Source: Allomuricauda sp. (GTDB lineage Bacteria; Bacteroidota; Bacteroidia; Flavobacteriales; Flavobacteriaceae). Taken from it: a stretch of DNA of 62,434 bases. The notes beneath the pieces are model-generated. The model was not told the origin of the DNA and ran no database searches. It saw nothing but the letters and a program-made list of their open reading frames with translations. The translations under genes were made by a program, and so were the position numbers. The DNA lies in the NCBI GenBank assembly GCA_017795045.1, contig CP051244.1, positions 810,317 to 872,750 on the forward strand, read 5' to 3'. This document shows positions 8,435 through 17,523 of the stretch, piece after piece. Each line of letters starts with the position of its first letter. Position 1 is the stretch's first letter.

Positions 8435-8959
8435 ATGAAAACTATCTATTTGGGCTTGTTATGGATTGGTGGAACGGTCCTGTCCTGTCAAAATCAAAAT
8501 AAAACTGCACCTCTTACCAATACCCGTGAGCAGGATTCCTTACAGTTGATCCAAATGGTCGCGGAACGGGAGAGGGCCATGATCCAAAAAGACATGGCCT
8601 TGGCCATGGACAGGTTTGCCGAGGATGCCACTTGGATCAATTCGCAAGGATATTATTTTGAAGGAAGGGAAGAGCTTGAAAAGTTTCATTGCATGATGAT
8701 GAACAATGACTCCTTGGCGTATTACTATGAAGTAGGAAAACCCAAAATACGGCTATTGGATTCACAAAATGCGATAGCCTATTATTCCTGGAAAATGTTC
8801 TGGTACAAAAAGGAAATTCCCCCGGATACCACTTTTAAGGAGATTGGGCTGATGACCTTGAACGCCCATAAGGAAAAAGAGGGTTGGAAATGGACCGCGG
8901 TGACCAATCAGCATACCCCATGGTTCTATCCAGAAATCACTCCAGTCACGGTGGACTGA
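8435..8959 (+). CDS. NTF2-like (DUF4440/SnoaL) lipoprotein
   Basis: Lipoprotein signal with lipobox VLSC (Cys about residue 18), then an NTF2-like alpha+beta domain: helix ERAMIQKDMALAMDRFAEDATWINSQGYYFEGREEL followed by strands with Trp-rich ends (EKEGWKWTAVTNQHTPW). It begins 3 bases after the second DUF4097 gene, so it is the last member of that operon. Its ligand is unknown. Confidence 0.75.
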   Translation: MKTIYLGLLWIGGTVLSCQNQNKTAPLTNTREQDSLQLIQMVAERERAMIQKDMALAMDRFAEDATWINSQGYYFEGREELEKFHCMMMNNDSLAYYYEVGKPKIRLLDSQNAIAYYSWKMFWYKKEIPPDTTFKEIGLMTLNAHKEKEGWKWTAVTNQHTPWFYPEITPVTVD

Positions 8960-8963
8960 TCAC

Positions 8964-9356
8964 TTAAAATATTGGCGAGACAAACTTGTAGAGCAGCAAG
9001 GCCCAGCCCACTACCAAGAGTAATCCCCCAATTGGCGTAACCGGACCCAAAAAGCGAAGCTTTTCTCCCTTAGCGGCACTCAGACAGAGTGCATAAATGC
9101 TAAAGGAAAACAAAAGAGTGCCAAAAATAAAGCAGTTGGCGATAGCCGAATCCAAAGCTTGGTCAAAGCCCAGATTAAAGCCCAAAACCAACAGCACAAT
9201 GGCATGGTACATTTGATATTTGACCCCTGTCTCAAAACTATGGAGTAGCTCAGGGGTCAATTTCTTTTTAAGGGCATGGGCGCCAAAGGCGCCAAAAACA
9301 ACGGCCAATAATCCGTAAAGTGCCCCCATGAACTGGGTGAGAAAAATGGTTTCCAT
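8964..9356 (-). CDS. DUF423 (YgdD-type) small membrane protein
   Basis: 130 residues with four membrane helices and the family hallmark GAFGAHALKKKL near the N-terminus, plus GVKYQMYHAIVLLVLG. An in-frame start further up (9419) would run into the promoter region of this gene and the end of the neighbouring gene; METIFLTQF at 9356 matches the family's usual N-terminus. It ends 4 bases from the convergent NTF2-like gene. Function unknown. Confidence 0.85.
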   Translation of the reverse strand: METIFLTQFMGALYGLLAVVFGAFGAHALKKKLTPELLHSFETGVKYQMYHAIVLLVLGFNLGFDQALDSAIANCFIFGTLLFSFSIYALCLSAAKGEKLRFLGPVTPIGGLLLVVGWALLLYKFVSPIF

Positions 9357-9372
9357 TTTTACGTTTTTTTGG

Positions 9373-9780
9373 TCAAAGATCAATACTGATCTCATAATCC
9401 GAAGTGACCTTAAAGGCACACTCCTTGTATTTTGGTGGTCCGAAAGCTTTCATCTTGGCCTTGGAAAAAGCCACTTTTTCTTTTGGAATACCCAGCCAAT
9501 TGGTATCCAGTTTTCCGTTGGCGTTTTCATCATGGAAGACGGCCAATGCGTATTCCCCCATGGGCAAATCCTGTATCTCCAGGCTTACCACCCCCTCATG
9601 GGCGGGAACCGTTTCGGTTTTAAGGACGTCATCAAACGATAAAAAAGAATCATCCGAGTTGTACACCGCCACATTCACATGGCCTTTGGTGGAATCCACA
9701 TTTTTAATGTGTACCGAAATCGTGTTTTGCGAAAAAAGGGATATTGGGGCCAACACGAGTACTAAAAAAATCAGTTTCAT
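9373..9780 (-). CDS. DUF2141 periplasmic protein
   Basis: Signal peptide (ISLFSQ-NT), then a single DUF2141 beta-sandwich domain with the hallmark GEYALAVFHDENANGKLDTNWLG and the closing PPKYKECAFKV. The ATG at 9780 gives a proper signal peptide; a TTG 15 bases upstream adds only MSQFT. It is 16 bases before the DUF423 gene on the same strand and probably co-transcribed. Function unknown. Confidence 0.85.
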   Translation of the reverse strand: MKLIFLVLVLAPISLFSQNTISVHIKNVDSTKGHVNVAVYNSDDSFLSFDDVLKTETVPAHEGVVSLEIQDLPMGEYALAVFHDENANGKLDTNWLGIPKEKVAFSKAKMKAFGPPKYKECAFKVTSDYEISIDL

Positions 9781-9829
9781 AGTAAATTGGGACAATTATT
9801 GGGTTGCATACCCTGTACGATTAAAAAAA

Positions 9830-10264
9830 TCAATTTGGTTCTTTGAGGTTGTCCATCAATTCCGATTGCAAAATAGTATATATTTTTTGGGTTTCCAGAC
9901 TGTCCTGTAGGTTGAAATATATTTTCAGGGAATCATGGTGGACCAATCTGATCTTTTGCTGTCTTAAGTCATCCACAAACACATAGACCTTGGTTTGGGT
10001 AATGGAATCCTTGAACACCCCTTTCTCCTTTGCCATCCATGAAAAGCCGGAAGAACGTTCCATTTCGGGCAATTTATCCACCAGCATAATGCTGTCCATG
10101 TCCGCAAGGGAGATTTTCTGGCGATAAATCCCTGAAAAAATGCTGAACTCCCCCTCCTCGATTTTTTGCCAATTCTTGTAATGGGCCACAAAGGCAAGGG
10201 TACAGGCCACCAAGGTAAGAACAATCAATATGTTCCAAAGCCAATGTCTTTTTTTCCTATTCAT
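9830..10264 (-). CDS. Membrane-anchored protein of unknown function
   Basis: 144 residues: a basic N-terminus (MNRKKRHWLWN), one membrane helix, then a soluble domain of strands and a last helix (QKIYTILQSELMDNL). The strand-rich layout (FSIFSGIYRQKISLADMDSI) is reminiscent of bacterial PH-like domains, but I cannot confirm this. The start overlaps the stop of the S9 peptidase gene by 8 bases, so the two are translationally coupled. Confidence 0.65.
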   Translation of the reverse strand: MNRKKRHWLWNILIVLTLVACTLAFVAHYKNWQKIEEGEFSIFSGIYRQKISLADMDSIMLVDKLPEMERSSGFSWMAKEKGVFKDSITQTKVYVFVDDLRQQKIRLVHHDSLKIYFNLQDSLETQKIYTILQSELMDNLKEPN

Positions 10265-12296
10265 CCTTTTTATCCGTTCTGTACTTGTCAAACCAAGCCA
10301 CAATATGGGCTACCTTGGTCATGAGATTGCTTGGCTTTCCAGCAATGCCATGGCTTGCGCCGGGAACCTCGACCAAGACGGTCTCGATCTTGCGCAGTTT
10401 AAGCGCGTGGTACAGTTGTTTGGCCTCACTGGGTGGCGTTCTTAAGTCTTCCATCCCCACCATGACCATGGCAGGGGTCTGTACATTTCCAACGAGGGAA
10501 ATAGGCGAAAATTTCCAATAACCCTCAAAATTTTCCCAAGGTTGCCCCGGGTATCGATTCTCGGCATAATAAAAATAGTTGTCAGCCGTAAGGGTTTTGC
10601 TGATCCAGTTCATCACGGGCTTTATCACCGCAGCGGCCTCAAATCGATTGTTCTTGCCGATCATCCATGCCGACATGATTCCTCCTGCACTTCCCCCAGT
10701 CACAAAAAGCTGGTCTTCATGGGCAATGCCCTTTTGAATGCAGTGATCCACCCCATCCATCACATCATGGTAGTCGTCCCCGGGGTAATTGTTGTACAGT
10801 AAGTTTCCAAACTCCTCACCGTAGCTCGTACTTCCTCTTGGATTGGGATAAAAAACCACATAGCCAGCAGCCGCGAACAACTGCATTTCAGTGGAAAAAC
10901 GGTCTCCATAATTGGCAATGGGCCCACCATGGTTCTCCACCATGAAAGGGTATTTTTTGCTTGAGTCATAATTTGGGGGATACACCACCCATCCTTGAAT
11001 GTCGCGCCCATCCACGGACGATTTGTACCAGACCTCCTCTACCCTTCCTAGCTCCCGGTAGTTGAGCAGGGCATCGTTTAAACGGGTAACCCGGGCAGGG
11101 TTCTTTGCCTTTGGTCCCAGAATGGCCAAATCCGATGGATATTCTGGCCGGGTTTGGGTATAGGCTATGGTTCCATTATTGGAAACACTGTATGACCCCC
11201 CGGAATAAGGCCGACCCAAGGTGGTTCCTCCCACATTGTCCACCAGCTTGATCATCTTTCCATTAAGGGAAATCAGACCAACCTTTCCATTTCCTTTATC
11301 ATCAAAGTACACATAAACTCCATCGCCTTTGGCGTTCCATTGGATATCCGCGATAGATCGGTCGAAATCCTCAGAAACGACCCTTTTGTTGCTCCCATCC
11401 ATATCCATGATGTGCAATTTTCGGACTTGATAGGTCTGTATCTTGTCCTCATACCCTACATAGGCAATGTGCTTTCCATCTGGGGATACTTGGGGATCAT
11501 GGTCTGGACCATCACGGTCGGTCAAGGCGACTATCTTGCCCGTTTCCACATCCACCGAATAGATTTCACTATTTCGAAAACGGTACTCCCAATCGTCTAC
11601 CCTATTGGCCGAAAAATAAATCTTGGACCCATCCTTGCCCCATGAAAGGTTTCCTCTGTGATGCCAATCCCCGGAAGTAATCTGACGGGGCGCACCTCCA
11701 TTGGCGGGAATGGTAAAAATATGGTTGAAACCAGGTGCGATATAGCCTCTGCCATCCGCTTCATGGTAAACGCGATCCGTTATCCGAGGCGTATCTTGCC
11801 ATTTTGCCCCTTTGGGTTTGGCGGGAATTTTGGCAATTACCGGAGGTGCTTGCGGCACATTCATGGAAAAGGCCAATTGTGTTCCATCGGGCGACCAAGT
11901 CAGTGAACTGGGGCTAAAGGGCAATTGGGTAAGCTTGGCCACTCTTCCCGAGCCAACCCAAAACATAAAGATTTCAGAACCCTCTTCGGTGCTGCTTGCA
12001 AAAACAACACGGTCCCCACTGGGCGACCATCGGGGACTACTTTCGTTCACTTCACGAGAAGTGAGTTTTTGGTTTTGGCTTCCATCGGCCTTGATCAACC
12101 AAAGGTTGCCCGTTTCGGCATCTTTCATAATATCCAAGCCCATACGGCGGTATACTACCCATTCCCCATTGGGGGAAATTTGTGGATCGGACACATATTG
12201 AAGGTCAAAAATATCGAGATAGGAAAAGCTTTGCTTTTGGGCCATAGTCACCTGAAGGGCACATACCAAAAACAACAAACGGAGAAATGTATTCAT
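10257..12296 (-). CDS. S9 family (prolyl oligopeptidase/DPP-type) peptidase
   Basis: Secreted serine peptidase of 679 residues: signal peptide (to about VTMAQ), a TolB/WD-like beta-propeller with repeats such as ISPNGEWVVYRR and VSPDGKHIAYVGYE, then an alpha/beta-hydrolase domain. The nucleophile elbow is GGSAGG, the oxyanion region has ENHGGP, the acid is likely in GMEDLRTP and the His is in GASHGIAG. The propeller usually limits substrates to peptides. It starts a two-gene unit with the small anchored protein downstream. Confidence 0.93.
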   Translation of the reverse strand: MNTFLRLLFLVCALQVTMAQKQSFSYLDIFDLQYVSDPQISPNGEWVVYRRMGLDIMKDAETGNLWLIKADGSQNQKLTSREVNESSPRWSPSGDRVVFASSTEEGSEIFMFWVGSGRVAKLTQLPFSPSSLTWSPDGTQLAFSMNVPQAPPVIAKIPAKPKGAKWQDTPRITDRVYHEADGRGYIAPGFNHIFTIPANGGAPRQITSGDWHHRGNLSWGKDGSKIYFSANRVDDWEYRFRNSEIYSVDVETGKIVALTDRDGPDHDPQVSPDGKHIAYVGYEDKIQTYQVRKLHIMDMDGSNKRVVSEDFDRSIADIQWNAKGDGVYVYFDDKGNGKVGLISLNGKMIKLVDNVGGTTLGRPYSGGSYSVSNNGTIAYTQTRPEYPSDLAILGPKAKNPARVTRLNDALLNYRELGRVEEVWYKSSVDGRDIQGWVVYPPNYDSSKKYPFMVENHGGPIANYGDRFSTEMQLFAAAGYVVFYPNPRGSTSYGEEFGNLLYNNYPGDDYHDVMDGVDHCIQKGIAHEDQLFVTGGSAGGIMSAWMIGKNNRFEAAAVIKPVMNWISKTLTADNYFYYAENRYPGQPWENFEGYWKFSPISLVGNVQTPAMVMVGMEDLRTPPSEAKQLYHALKLRKIETVLVEVPGASHGIAGKPSNLMTKVAHIVAWFDKYRTDKKDE

Positions 12297-12509
12297 TACG
12301 TTACTTTTTTGAAGTTTTTAAAGATAACGCAATTCAATGGAGAATTCAATGTGGCCATAGCCCCTGTTTTGGAACTTGGATTTCCTATTCAACCAATCTG
12401 CTTTGTCCTAATACCTTATTAAATCTATCCAACTCCTTATCTTTAGGGTCAATGCTTAAGAAGCACCCCTTTTTATTACACATCATAGCGCTATTTAATT
12501 GATATTCAA

Positions 12510-13277
12510 ATGCAAGCAAACAATTTCACAGGCAAGAACGTATTAATCACTGGTGCATCCCGAGGAATTGGAAGGGCAGCGGCCCTTGCCTTTGCCCAAA
12601 ACGGAGCCAATGTGGGCCTCAATTTCAGGACCAACAGGGAAGAAGCCTTACGAACCTTGGCAGAATTGCCCGGGGAAGGACATCATCTTTTTCAACAGGA
12701 CATTTCAAAGAAAGAAGAAACCCAGGCCCTTATTGACCGCTTTGTAGAAAAATATGGCCAGTTGGATGTATTGGTTAACAACGCCGGCATTTCCATTTTT
12801 CATGAGATAGACCAAGTGGATTTTGACCACTGGACCCATGCCTGGGAAAAAACGTTTGAAACCAATCTTTTTGCTGCGGCCAATCTTTGTTACTGGGCAG
12901 CCCAATCCATGATGAAATCTGGCGGAGGCCATATCGTGAATGTTTCTTCTCGGGGCGCCTTTAGGGGCGAACCCACCAAACCGGCCTATGGGGCCAGCAA
13001 GGCCGCTTTGAATGCCATGAGCCAATCCCTGGCCAAGAAATTGGCGCCCCACAACATTTATGTTGGCGTGGTGGCCCCAGGGTTTACCGAAACCGAAATG
13101 GCTGCCAAGACCCTTACCCCTGAGGAGAGGGAAAATTTGCTGCGCGAATCCCCATTTAAACGAATGGCCCGCCCCGAGGAGGTGGCGCATGCCATTTTAT
13201 TTTTGGCATCGGAGGGTGCAGCTTACACATCGGGCACCATAATAGACGTTAACGGGGCATCCTACCTTAGAAGTTGA
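12510..13277 (+). CDS. SDR family NAD(P)-dependent oxidoreductase
   Basis: Classical short-chain dehydrogenase of 255 residues. It shows cofactor motif TGASRGIG at about 15-22, NNAG in strand 4, the catalytic Ser in VSSRGAF and YGASK (Tyr-x-x-x-Lys), and ends with the usual SGTIIDVNGASYLRS. It resembles FabG-like 3-oxoacyl reductases, but the substrate cannot be told. The upstream 213 bases hold only a weak -7-like TATCTTTA. The next gene begins 4 bases after its stop. Confidence 0.9.
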   Translation: MQANNFTGKNVLITGASRGIGRAAALAFAQNGANVGLNFRTNREEALRTLAELPGEGHHLFQQDISKKEETQALIDRFVEKYGQLDVLVNNAGISIFHEIDQVDFDHWTHAWEKTFETNLFAAANLCYWAAQSMMKSGGGHIVNVSSRGAFRGEPTKPAYGASKAALNAMSQSLAKKLAPHNIYVGVVAPGFTETEMAAKTLTPEERENLLRESPFKRMARPEEVAHAILFLASEGAAYTSGTIIDVNGASYLRS

Positions 13278-13281
13278 GCCT

Positions 13282-13752
13282 ATGAAAGCATCTACCATTG
13301 CCCAGTTAAAAAAGGAACTCCAATATAGATCTCAGGACGAAGTATTACAACTCTGCCTTCGATTGGCCCGTTTCAAAAAGGAAAATAAAGAACTGCTCAC
13401 CTATCTTTTGTTCGAGGCCGAGAATGAAAGTGGGTATGTGGAATCCATCAAACTAGAGGTGGATGAATTGTTTGGGGAAATCAATACCAAGAGCTTTTTC
13501 TACATCAAAAAAAGTATCCGTAAAATCCTGCGGACCATCAAAAAATATAGTCGCTACTCCAATAAAAAAGAGACCGAAGTTGAACTCCTCCTCTACTTTT
13601 GCGAAAAATTGAACACATTCTCACCTTCCATCCATCGCAACACGGCCATGCACAATTTGTACCAAAGGCAGTTGGAATACATCAAGAAAAAGTTGCCCGC
13701 CCTGCATGAAGACTTACAGTACGACTACGGGTTGATTCTGGAGAATTTGTGA
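13282..13752 (+). CDS. Conserved hypothetical helical protein
   Basis: 156 residues, rich in Lys and Glu and predicted all-helical, with no signal peptide or membrane segment. Stretches such as KSFFYIKKSIRKILRTIKKY and a C-terminal YDYGLILENL look conserved-protein-like. I do not recognise a family. It follows the SDR gene by 4 bases and is presumably co-transcribed with it. Confidence 0.7.
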   Translation: MKASTIAQLKKELQYRSQDEVLQLCLRLARFKKENKELLTYLLFEAENESGYVESIKLEVDELFGEINTKSFFYIKKSIRKILRTIKKYSRYSNKKETEVELLLYFCEKLNTFSPSIHRNTAMHNLYQRQLEYIKKKLPALHEDLQYDYGLILENL

Positions 13753-13799
13753 CACATCCTTTTGGAAACCAACTCCATGAGTGATTCAAAAAGATTCAG

Positions 13800-13822
13800 T
13801 ACATTAGGATACGACTAATGTA
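13800..13822. promoter_or_regulatory. Inverted repeat before the BNR protein gene
   Basis: TACATTAG, 7 bases, CTAATGTA: a perfect 8-bp inverted repeat 20 bases before the start of the next gene. No T-run follows, so it is not an ordinary terminator; it may be an operator or an mRNA leader hairpin. Confidence 0.5.
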
Positions 13823-13842
13823 TCAACTCCAGAACTGACACT

Positions 13843-16800
13843 ATGAAAATGCAACCAACCTCCTTGCGTATAGGGCTGTTTTTTGCCCTTTTGATCCCCT
13901 CTTTTTTTATTCAAGCACAAAACATGGCCGTTGACACCAGCTTCTACAGTGGGTTCAAATGGCGAAACATTGGCCCCGATAGAGGTGGAAGATCTCTTGG
14001 CTGTGCTGGGAGTCCCACCCGACCCAACGAGTACTATTTTGGTGCTACCGGAGGTGGTTTATGGAAAACTATAGATGGTGGAAACACATGGTCCTGCGTT
14101 ACCGATGGTCAAGTGACCAGTTCTTCCGTTGGAGCTGTGGCCGTTGCGGAGACCAATCCTGATGTGGTTTATATCGGCATGGGAGAAACCCAACTCCGAG
14201 GCAGCATCACCCAAGGGGATGGCGTCTACAAAACCAAGGATGGTGGAAAAACATGGGACCACTTGGGACTAGAGGAAACCCAAGCCATTTCCAGAATACG
14301 TGTACATCCTACCAACGAGAATATTGTCTATGTGGCCGCACTAGGCCACCCATATGGGGACAATGAAGAACGCGGGGTATTCAAAAGCACAGATGGTGGG
14401 GAGACTTGGAAAAAAGTACTATATGTTAGTGATAAGGCCGGAGCCGCCGACTTGATCATTGATAGAAACAACCCGAACACACTATACGCCAGCACGTGGC
14501 AAGTATACCGCAAAGCATGGAAAATGTGGGGTGGCGGCCCGGATTGCAAATTGTGGAAATCCACGGATGGTGGAGAAACTTGGACCGATCTGACCAAAAA
14601 TCCCGGAATGCCCAAAGGTCCTATTGGTAAAATTGGGGTGACGGTTTCCCCTGTGGATTCCAATAGAGTTTGGGCCGTTGTTGAGGCCAATGAAGGTGGT
14701 GTATTTCGATCCGATGATGCTGGAAAGACTTGGGAACTCACCAATAACGAACGTAAGCTAAGACAGAGGGCTTTTTATTATTCACGAATTTATGCCGACC
14801 CCAAGGATAAGGATGTGGTCTACGGGTTGAATGTGGATTTCTTTAAATCCACCGACGGCGGAAAGACATTCGACATTGAAATTGAAGTGCCCCATGGCGA
14901 CAACCATGATCTGTGGATCGACCCCAATAATCCAGAGCGAATGATCAGTTCCAATGATGGTGGCGGCAATGTCAGTATCAATGGTGGAAAAACTTGGACC
15001 GAACAGGATTTTCCCACCTCACAGTTTTATCATGTGATGGCCACCAGTGATGTTCCCTATCATGTGGTAGGGGCGCAACAAGACAATACCACTTTGGCCA
15101 TGCCCAGCGATGGATGGGATTTTATGCAAGCTAGAATGGGTGCCAACCATGGATGGTATTATGCCGTGGGTGGTGGTGAAAGTGGATGGATCACTCAAAG
15201 TCCTACAAATCCTGATGTTTTTTATGCAGGAAGTCAAGGAGCACTGCTCACTCGATACGACCGCAGCAACGGTCAGACCAGGGACATTCAGGTGTATCCC
15301 CGATTCTTTTCCGGGGAACCGGCCAGTGCCCTTCCCGAGCGTTGGCAATGGACATTCCCCATTATGTTTGCTCCCAAGGATTCCAATGTGATGTATACCT
15401 GCTCCCAACATGTCTGGAAAACCACCAATGATGGACAAACTTGGGAAAAAATCAGCCCGGACCTTACCTATGCAGACCCAGAGACCTTGGGCAAAACGGG
15501 AGGGGTCATTACCATGGACATGAACGGTCCTGAAATCTATGCCACCGTATTTGCCTTGGCACCTTCCCATCATGATATCAATACCATTTGGGCGGGATCG
15601 GACGATGGAAAAATCCACATCACCCGTGATAGCGGAAAAAACTGGACGGATATCACCCCCACTGAACTGCCCAAATTTTCAAGGGTGAGTATCATTGATG
15701 AGTCTATCCATAACCCTGGCACCCTATATGTGGCGGCCAACCGATATCAAGTGGATGACCGTGAACCCTATGTTTTTAAAACCCATGACTACGGAAAAAC
15801 ATGGACCAAAATCATCAATGGAATCGCCCCTGGGCATTTTGCACGGGCCATTCGCGAAGACCACCAAAAAGAAGGCTTGTTGTTCTTGGCCACGGAACAT
15901 GGGGTGTATTTTTCCATCAATGATGGGGCACAATGGCAATCGTTTCAACTGAACTTGCCCGATACCCCTATCCGTGATTTGGTCATTAAAGACAACGATG
16001 TGGTCTTGGGTTCCCACGGAAGAGGATTTTGGATTTTGGATGATATTCAACCTTTCCGTGAATACTCCAACGAATTGATAGCTAAAAAACAAGCACTTTT
16101 TAAGCCTACGGATGCCATTCGGGGAATTTATGATGCCACGTTCCAATATTACCTGCAAGAAGAGGTGGATACCATCACTTTTGAAATCTTGGACAACAAC
16201 AATGCCTTAATCGATTCCTTTGGAGGAAATCAACCCAAATACGAAGAGAAGAAAAGTACCTCTTGGTGGGGTGGCAGTGCCAGCACAAAACCCACTACCG
16301 CCAAAGGGCTGAACAGTTTTTCCTGGAACCTCAGATATCCCGGACCCACCACTTTTGATGGCATCATTATTTGGGGCGCCGCTGCGGACAGAGGGCCCAA
16401 AGCTCCTTTGGGAGACTATACCGTTAGAATGAAAATTGGAGAGGAAGTAGTACAGACCGCTCCGTTCAAAATTACCATGGACCCCAATCTAAAAGGAATC
16501 ACAGCAGAAGATTTGCAAGAGCAATTTCAATTGGCCTCAAAAATCACTCAAAAGGCCAGTATCGCCAATGAAGCTGTCATACAGATTAGAAGTGTTCGAA
16601 AACAACTGGATAGTCTGGGCAAAACCGTTTCCAGCAAATCCTTCCAAAAACAAGCCAATGCATTTCTGGGTATATTGACGGAGATTGAAGAGGACCTTTA
16701 TCAAGTAAAGAACCGTTCCGGACAAGACCCCTTGAATTTTCCCATAAAACTGAACAACCGATTCAACGCCTTGCAGCGAAGCATCGAAACCGGGGATGCA

Positions 16801-16953
16801 AGGCCCACCGATGGGGCTTATAAAGTTTTTGATGAGCTCTCAAAAGAATTGGATGTTCATATGGTAAAACTGAACGAAACTCTAAAAAAGCAGCTACCCA
16901 AAATAAACGCAGTATTGCAAAAAAATGGGGCATCCACAATCAAATTGCCATAA
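13843..16953 (+). CDS. Large secreted VPS10/BNR-repeat (sortilin-like) protein
   Basis: 1036 residues with a signal peptide (IQAQ). About eleven Asp-box repeats of the S/T-x-D-x-G-x-T-W type run from residue 70 to about 690 (TIDGGNTW, TKDGGKTW, STDGGETW, SDDAGKTW, TRDSGKNW, THDYGKTW), building one or two beta-propellers. A C-terminal region after HGRGFWILDD is beta-rich, then helical. Such proteins are often labelled glycosyl hydrolase, but I see no recognised sialidase active-site set (no RIP-type Arg triad), so a binding role is as likely. Confidence 0.85.
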   Translation: MKMQPTSLRIGLFFALLIPSFFIQAQNMAVDTSFYSGFKWRNIGPDRGGRSLGCAGSPTRPNEYYFGATGGGLWKTIDGGNTWSCVTDGQVTSSSVGAVAVAETNPDVVYIGMGETQLRGSITQGDGVYKTKDGGKTWDHLGLEETQAISRIRVHPTNENIVYVAALGHPYGDNEERGVFKSTDGGETWKKVLYVSDKAGAADLIIDRNNPNTLYASTWQVYRKAWKMWGGGPDCKLWKSTDGGETWTDLTKNPGMPKGPIGKIGVTVSPVDSNRVWAVVEANEGGVFRSDDAGKTWELTNNERKLRQRAFYYSRIYADPKDKDVVYGLNVDFFKSTDGGKTFDIEIEVPHGDNHDLWIDPNNPERMISSNDGGGNVSINGGKTWTEQDFPTSQFYHVMATSDVPYHVVGAQQDNTTLAMPSDGWDFMQARMGANHGWYYAVGGGESGWITQSPTNPDVFYAGSQGALLTRYDRSNGQTRDIQVYPRFFSGEPASALPERWQWTFPIMFAPKDSNVMYTCSQHVWKTTNDGQTWEKISPDLTYADPETLGKTGGVITMDMNGPEIYATVFALAPSHHDINTIWAGSDDGKIHITRDSGKNWTDITPTELPKFSRVSIIDESIHNPGTLYVAANRYQVDDREPYVFKTHDYGKTWTKIINGIAPGHFARAIREDHQKEGLLFLATEHGVYFSINDGAQWQSFQLNLPDTPIRDLVIKDNDVVLGSHGRGFWILDDIQPFREYSNELIAKKQALFKPTDAIRGIYDATFQYYLQEEVDTITFEILDNNNALIDSFGGNQPKYEEKKSTSWWGGSASTKPTTAKGLNSFSWNLRYPGPTTFDGIIIWGAAADRGPKAPLGDYTVRMKIGEEVVQTAPFKITMDPNLKGITAEDLQEQFQLASKITQKASIANEAVIQIRSVRKQLDSLGKTVSSKSFQKQANAFLGILTEIEEDLYQVKNRSGQDPLNFPIKLNNRFNALQRSIETGDARPTDGAYKVFDELSKELDVHMVKLNETLKKQLPKINAVLQKNGASTIKLP

Positions 16954-17046
16954 GACGCAATGGCTTGAACTTAAAATGAGATTAAGTCTAAATTAACAAC
17001 TGGCAGTATATCAACCTTGTAAAAAGTCGTATTTTTAGGGCGCTGT

Positions 17047-17445
17047 ATGTTAAGGCTATTTGCCATATCACTCTCTTCGCTCATTTTTATGCAGAGCATC
17101 AACCTCCACTTTAATGATTTGGTGGAGTTGGATGAACTTGTGGAACACTATCAGTTTCACAGTGATGAATACGGCGACAACTTCTTGATTTTCATCTCCA
17201 AACATTACGGGGCACAGAAAAACACTCACAGTCAACAGCATCAGGAAGAACAACAGGAACATGAAGAACTTCCTTTTCAACATCAAACACAATGTTCCCT
17301 ACTTTTGGTTTTTGTGGAAGACCACAAACCCATTTTGGAATCTCGCTCGGAAGTCCCCGTTGCCACTTCAGATAATTTTCACTACCAAATGTCCTACTCC
17401 ACTATTTGGGGAGATGGGCCTTTTCAGCCCCCAAAACAGTCATAA
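17047..17445 (+). CDS. His-rich secreted protein upstream of the metal efflux genes
   Basis: 132 residues starting with a hydrophobic signal-like segment, then a stretch dense in His, Glu and Gln (HSQQHQEEQQEHEELPFQHQ). It precedes the CzcA-type pump gene by 78 bases on the same strand. It is not a known enzyme. The composition and position suggest periplasmic binding of a divalent metal or a sensing/accessory role in efflux. An imperfect -7 box (TATTTTTA, 17029-17036) precedes it. Confidence 0.65.
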   Translation: MLRLFAISLSSLIFMQSINLHFNDLVELDELVEHYQFHSDEYGDNFLIFISKHYGAQKNTHSQQHQEEQQEHEELPFQHQTQCSLLLVFVEDHKPILESRSEVPVATSDNFHYQMSYSTIWGDGPFQPPKQS

Positions 17446-17456
17446 TTCATAGTCTC

Positions 17457-17478
17457 TCCAGCCACGCTGGACACTTTT
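17457..17478 (+). terminator. Weak hairpin between the His-rich gene and czcA
   Basis: TCCAGC-CAC-GCTGGA forms a 6-bp stem followed by CACTTTTTC. It may cause partial termination between the small gene and the pump operon. The stem is short and the T-run is displaced. Confidence 0.3.
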
Positions 17479-17523
17479 TCGGAAGCTTTATCAAATCTGT
17501 AACGCTATCTATTTCTATGAATC

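Noticed and set aside
15019..15618. 200-codon minus-strand open frame inside the BNR protein gene
   Set aside because: Long antisense frames are common opposite genes with biased third positions; the protein shows no domain, and the plus-strand gene is certain.
16981..17000. TCTAAA half-site before the His-rich/efflux genes as a DtxR-type operator
   Set aside because: The partner arm at 4-base spacing (TGAGAT) does not match TTTAGA, so it is probably chance.
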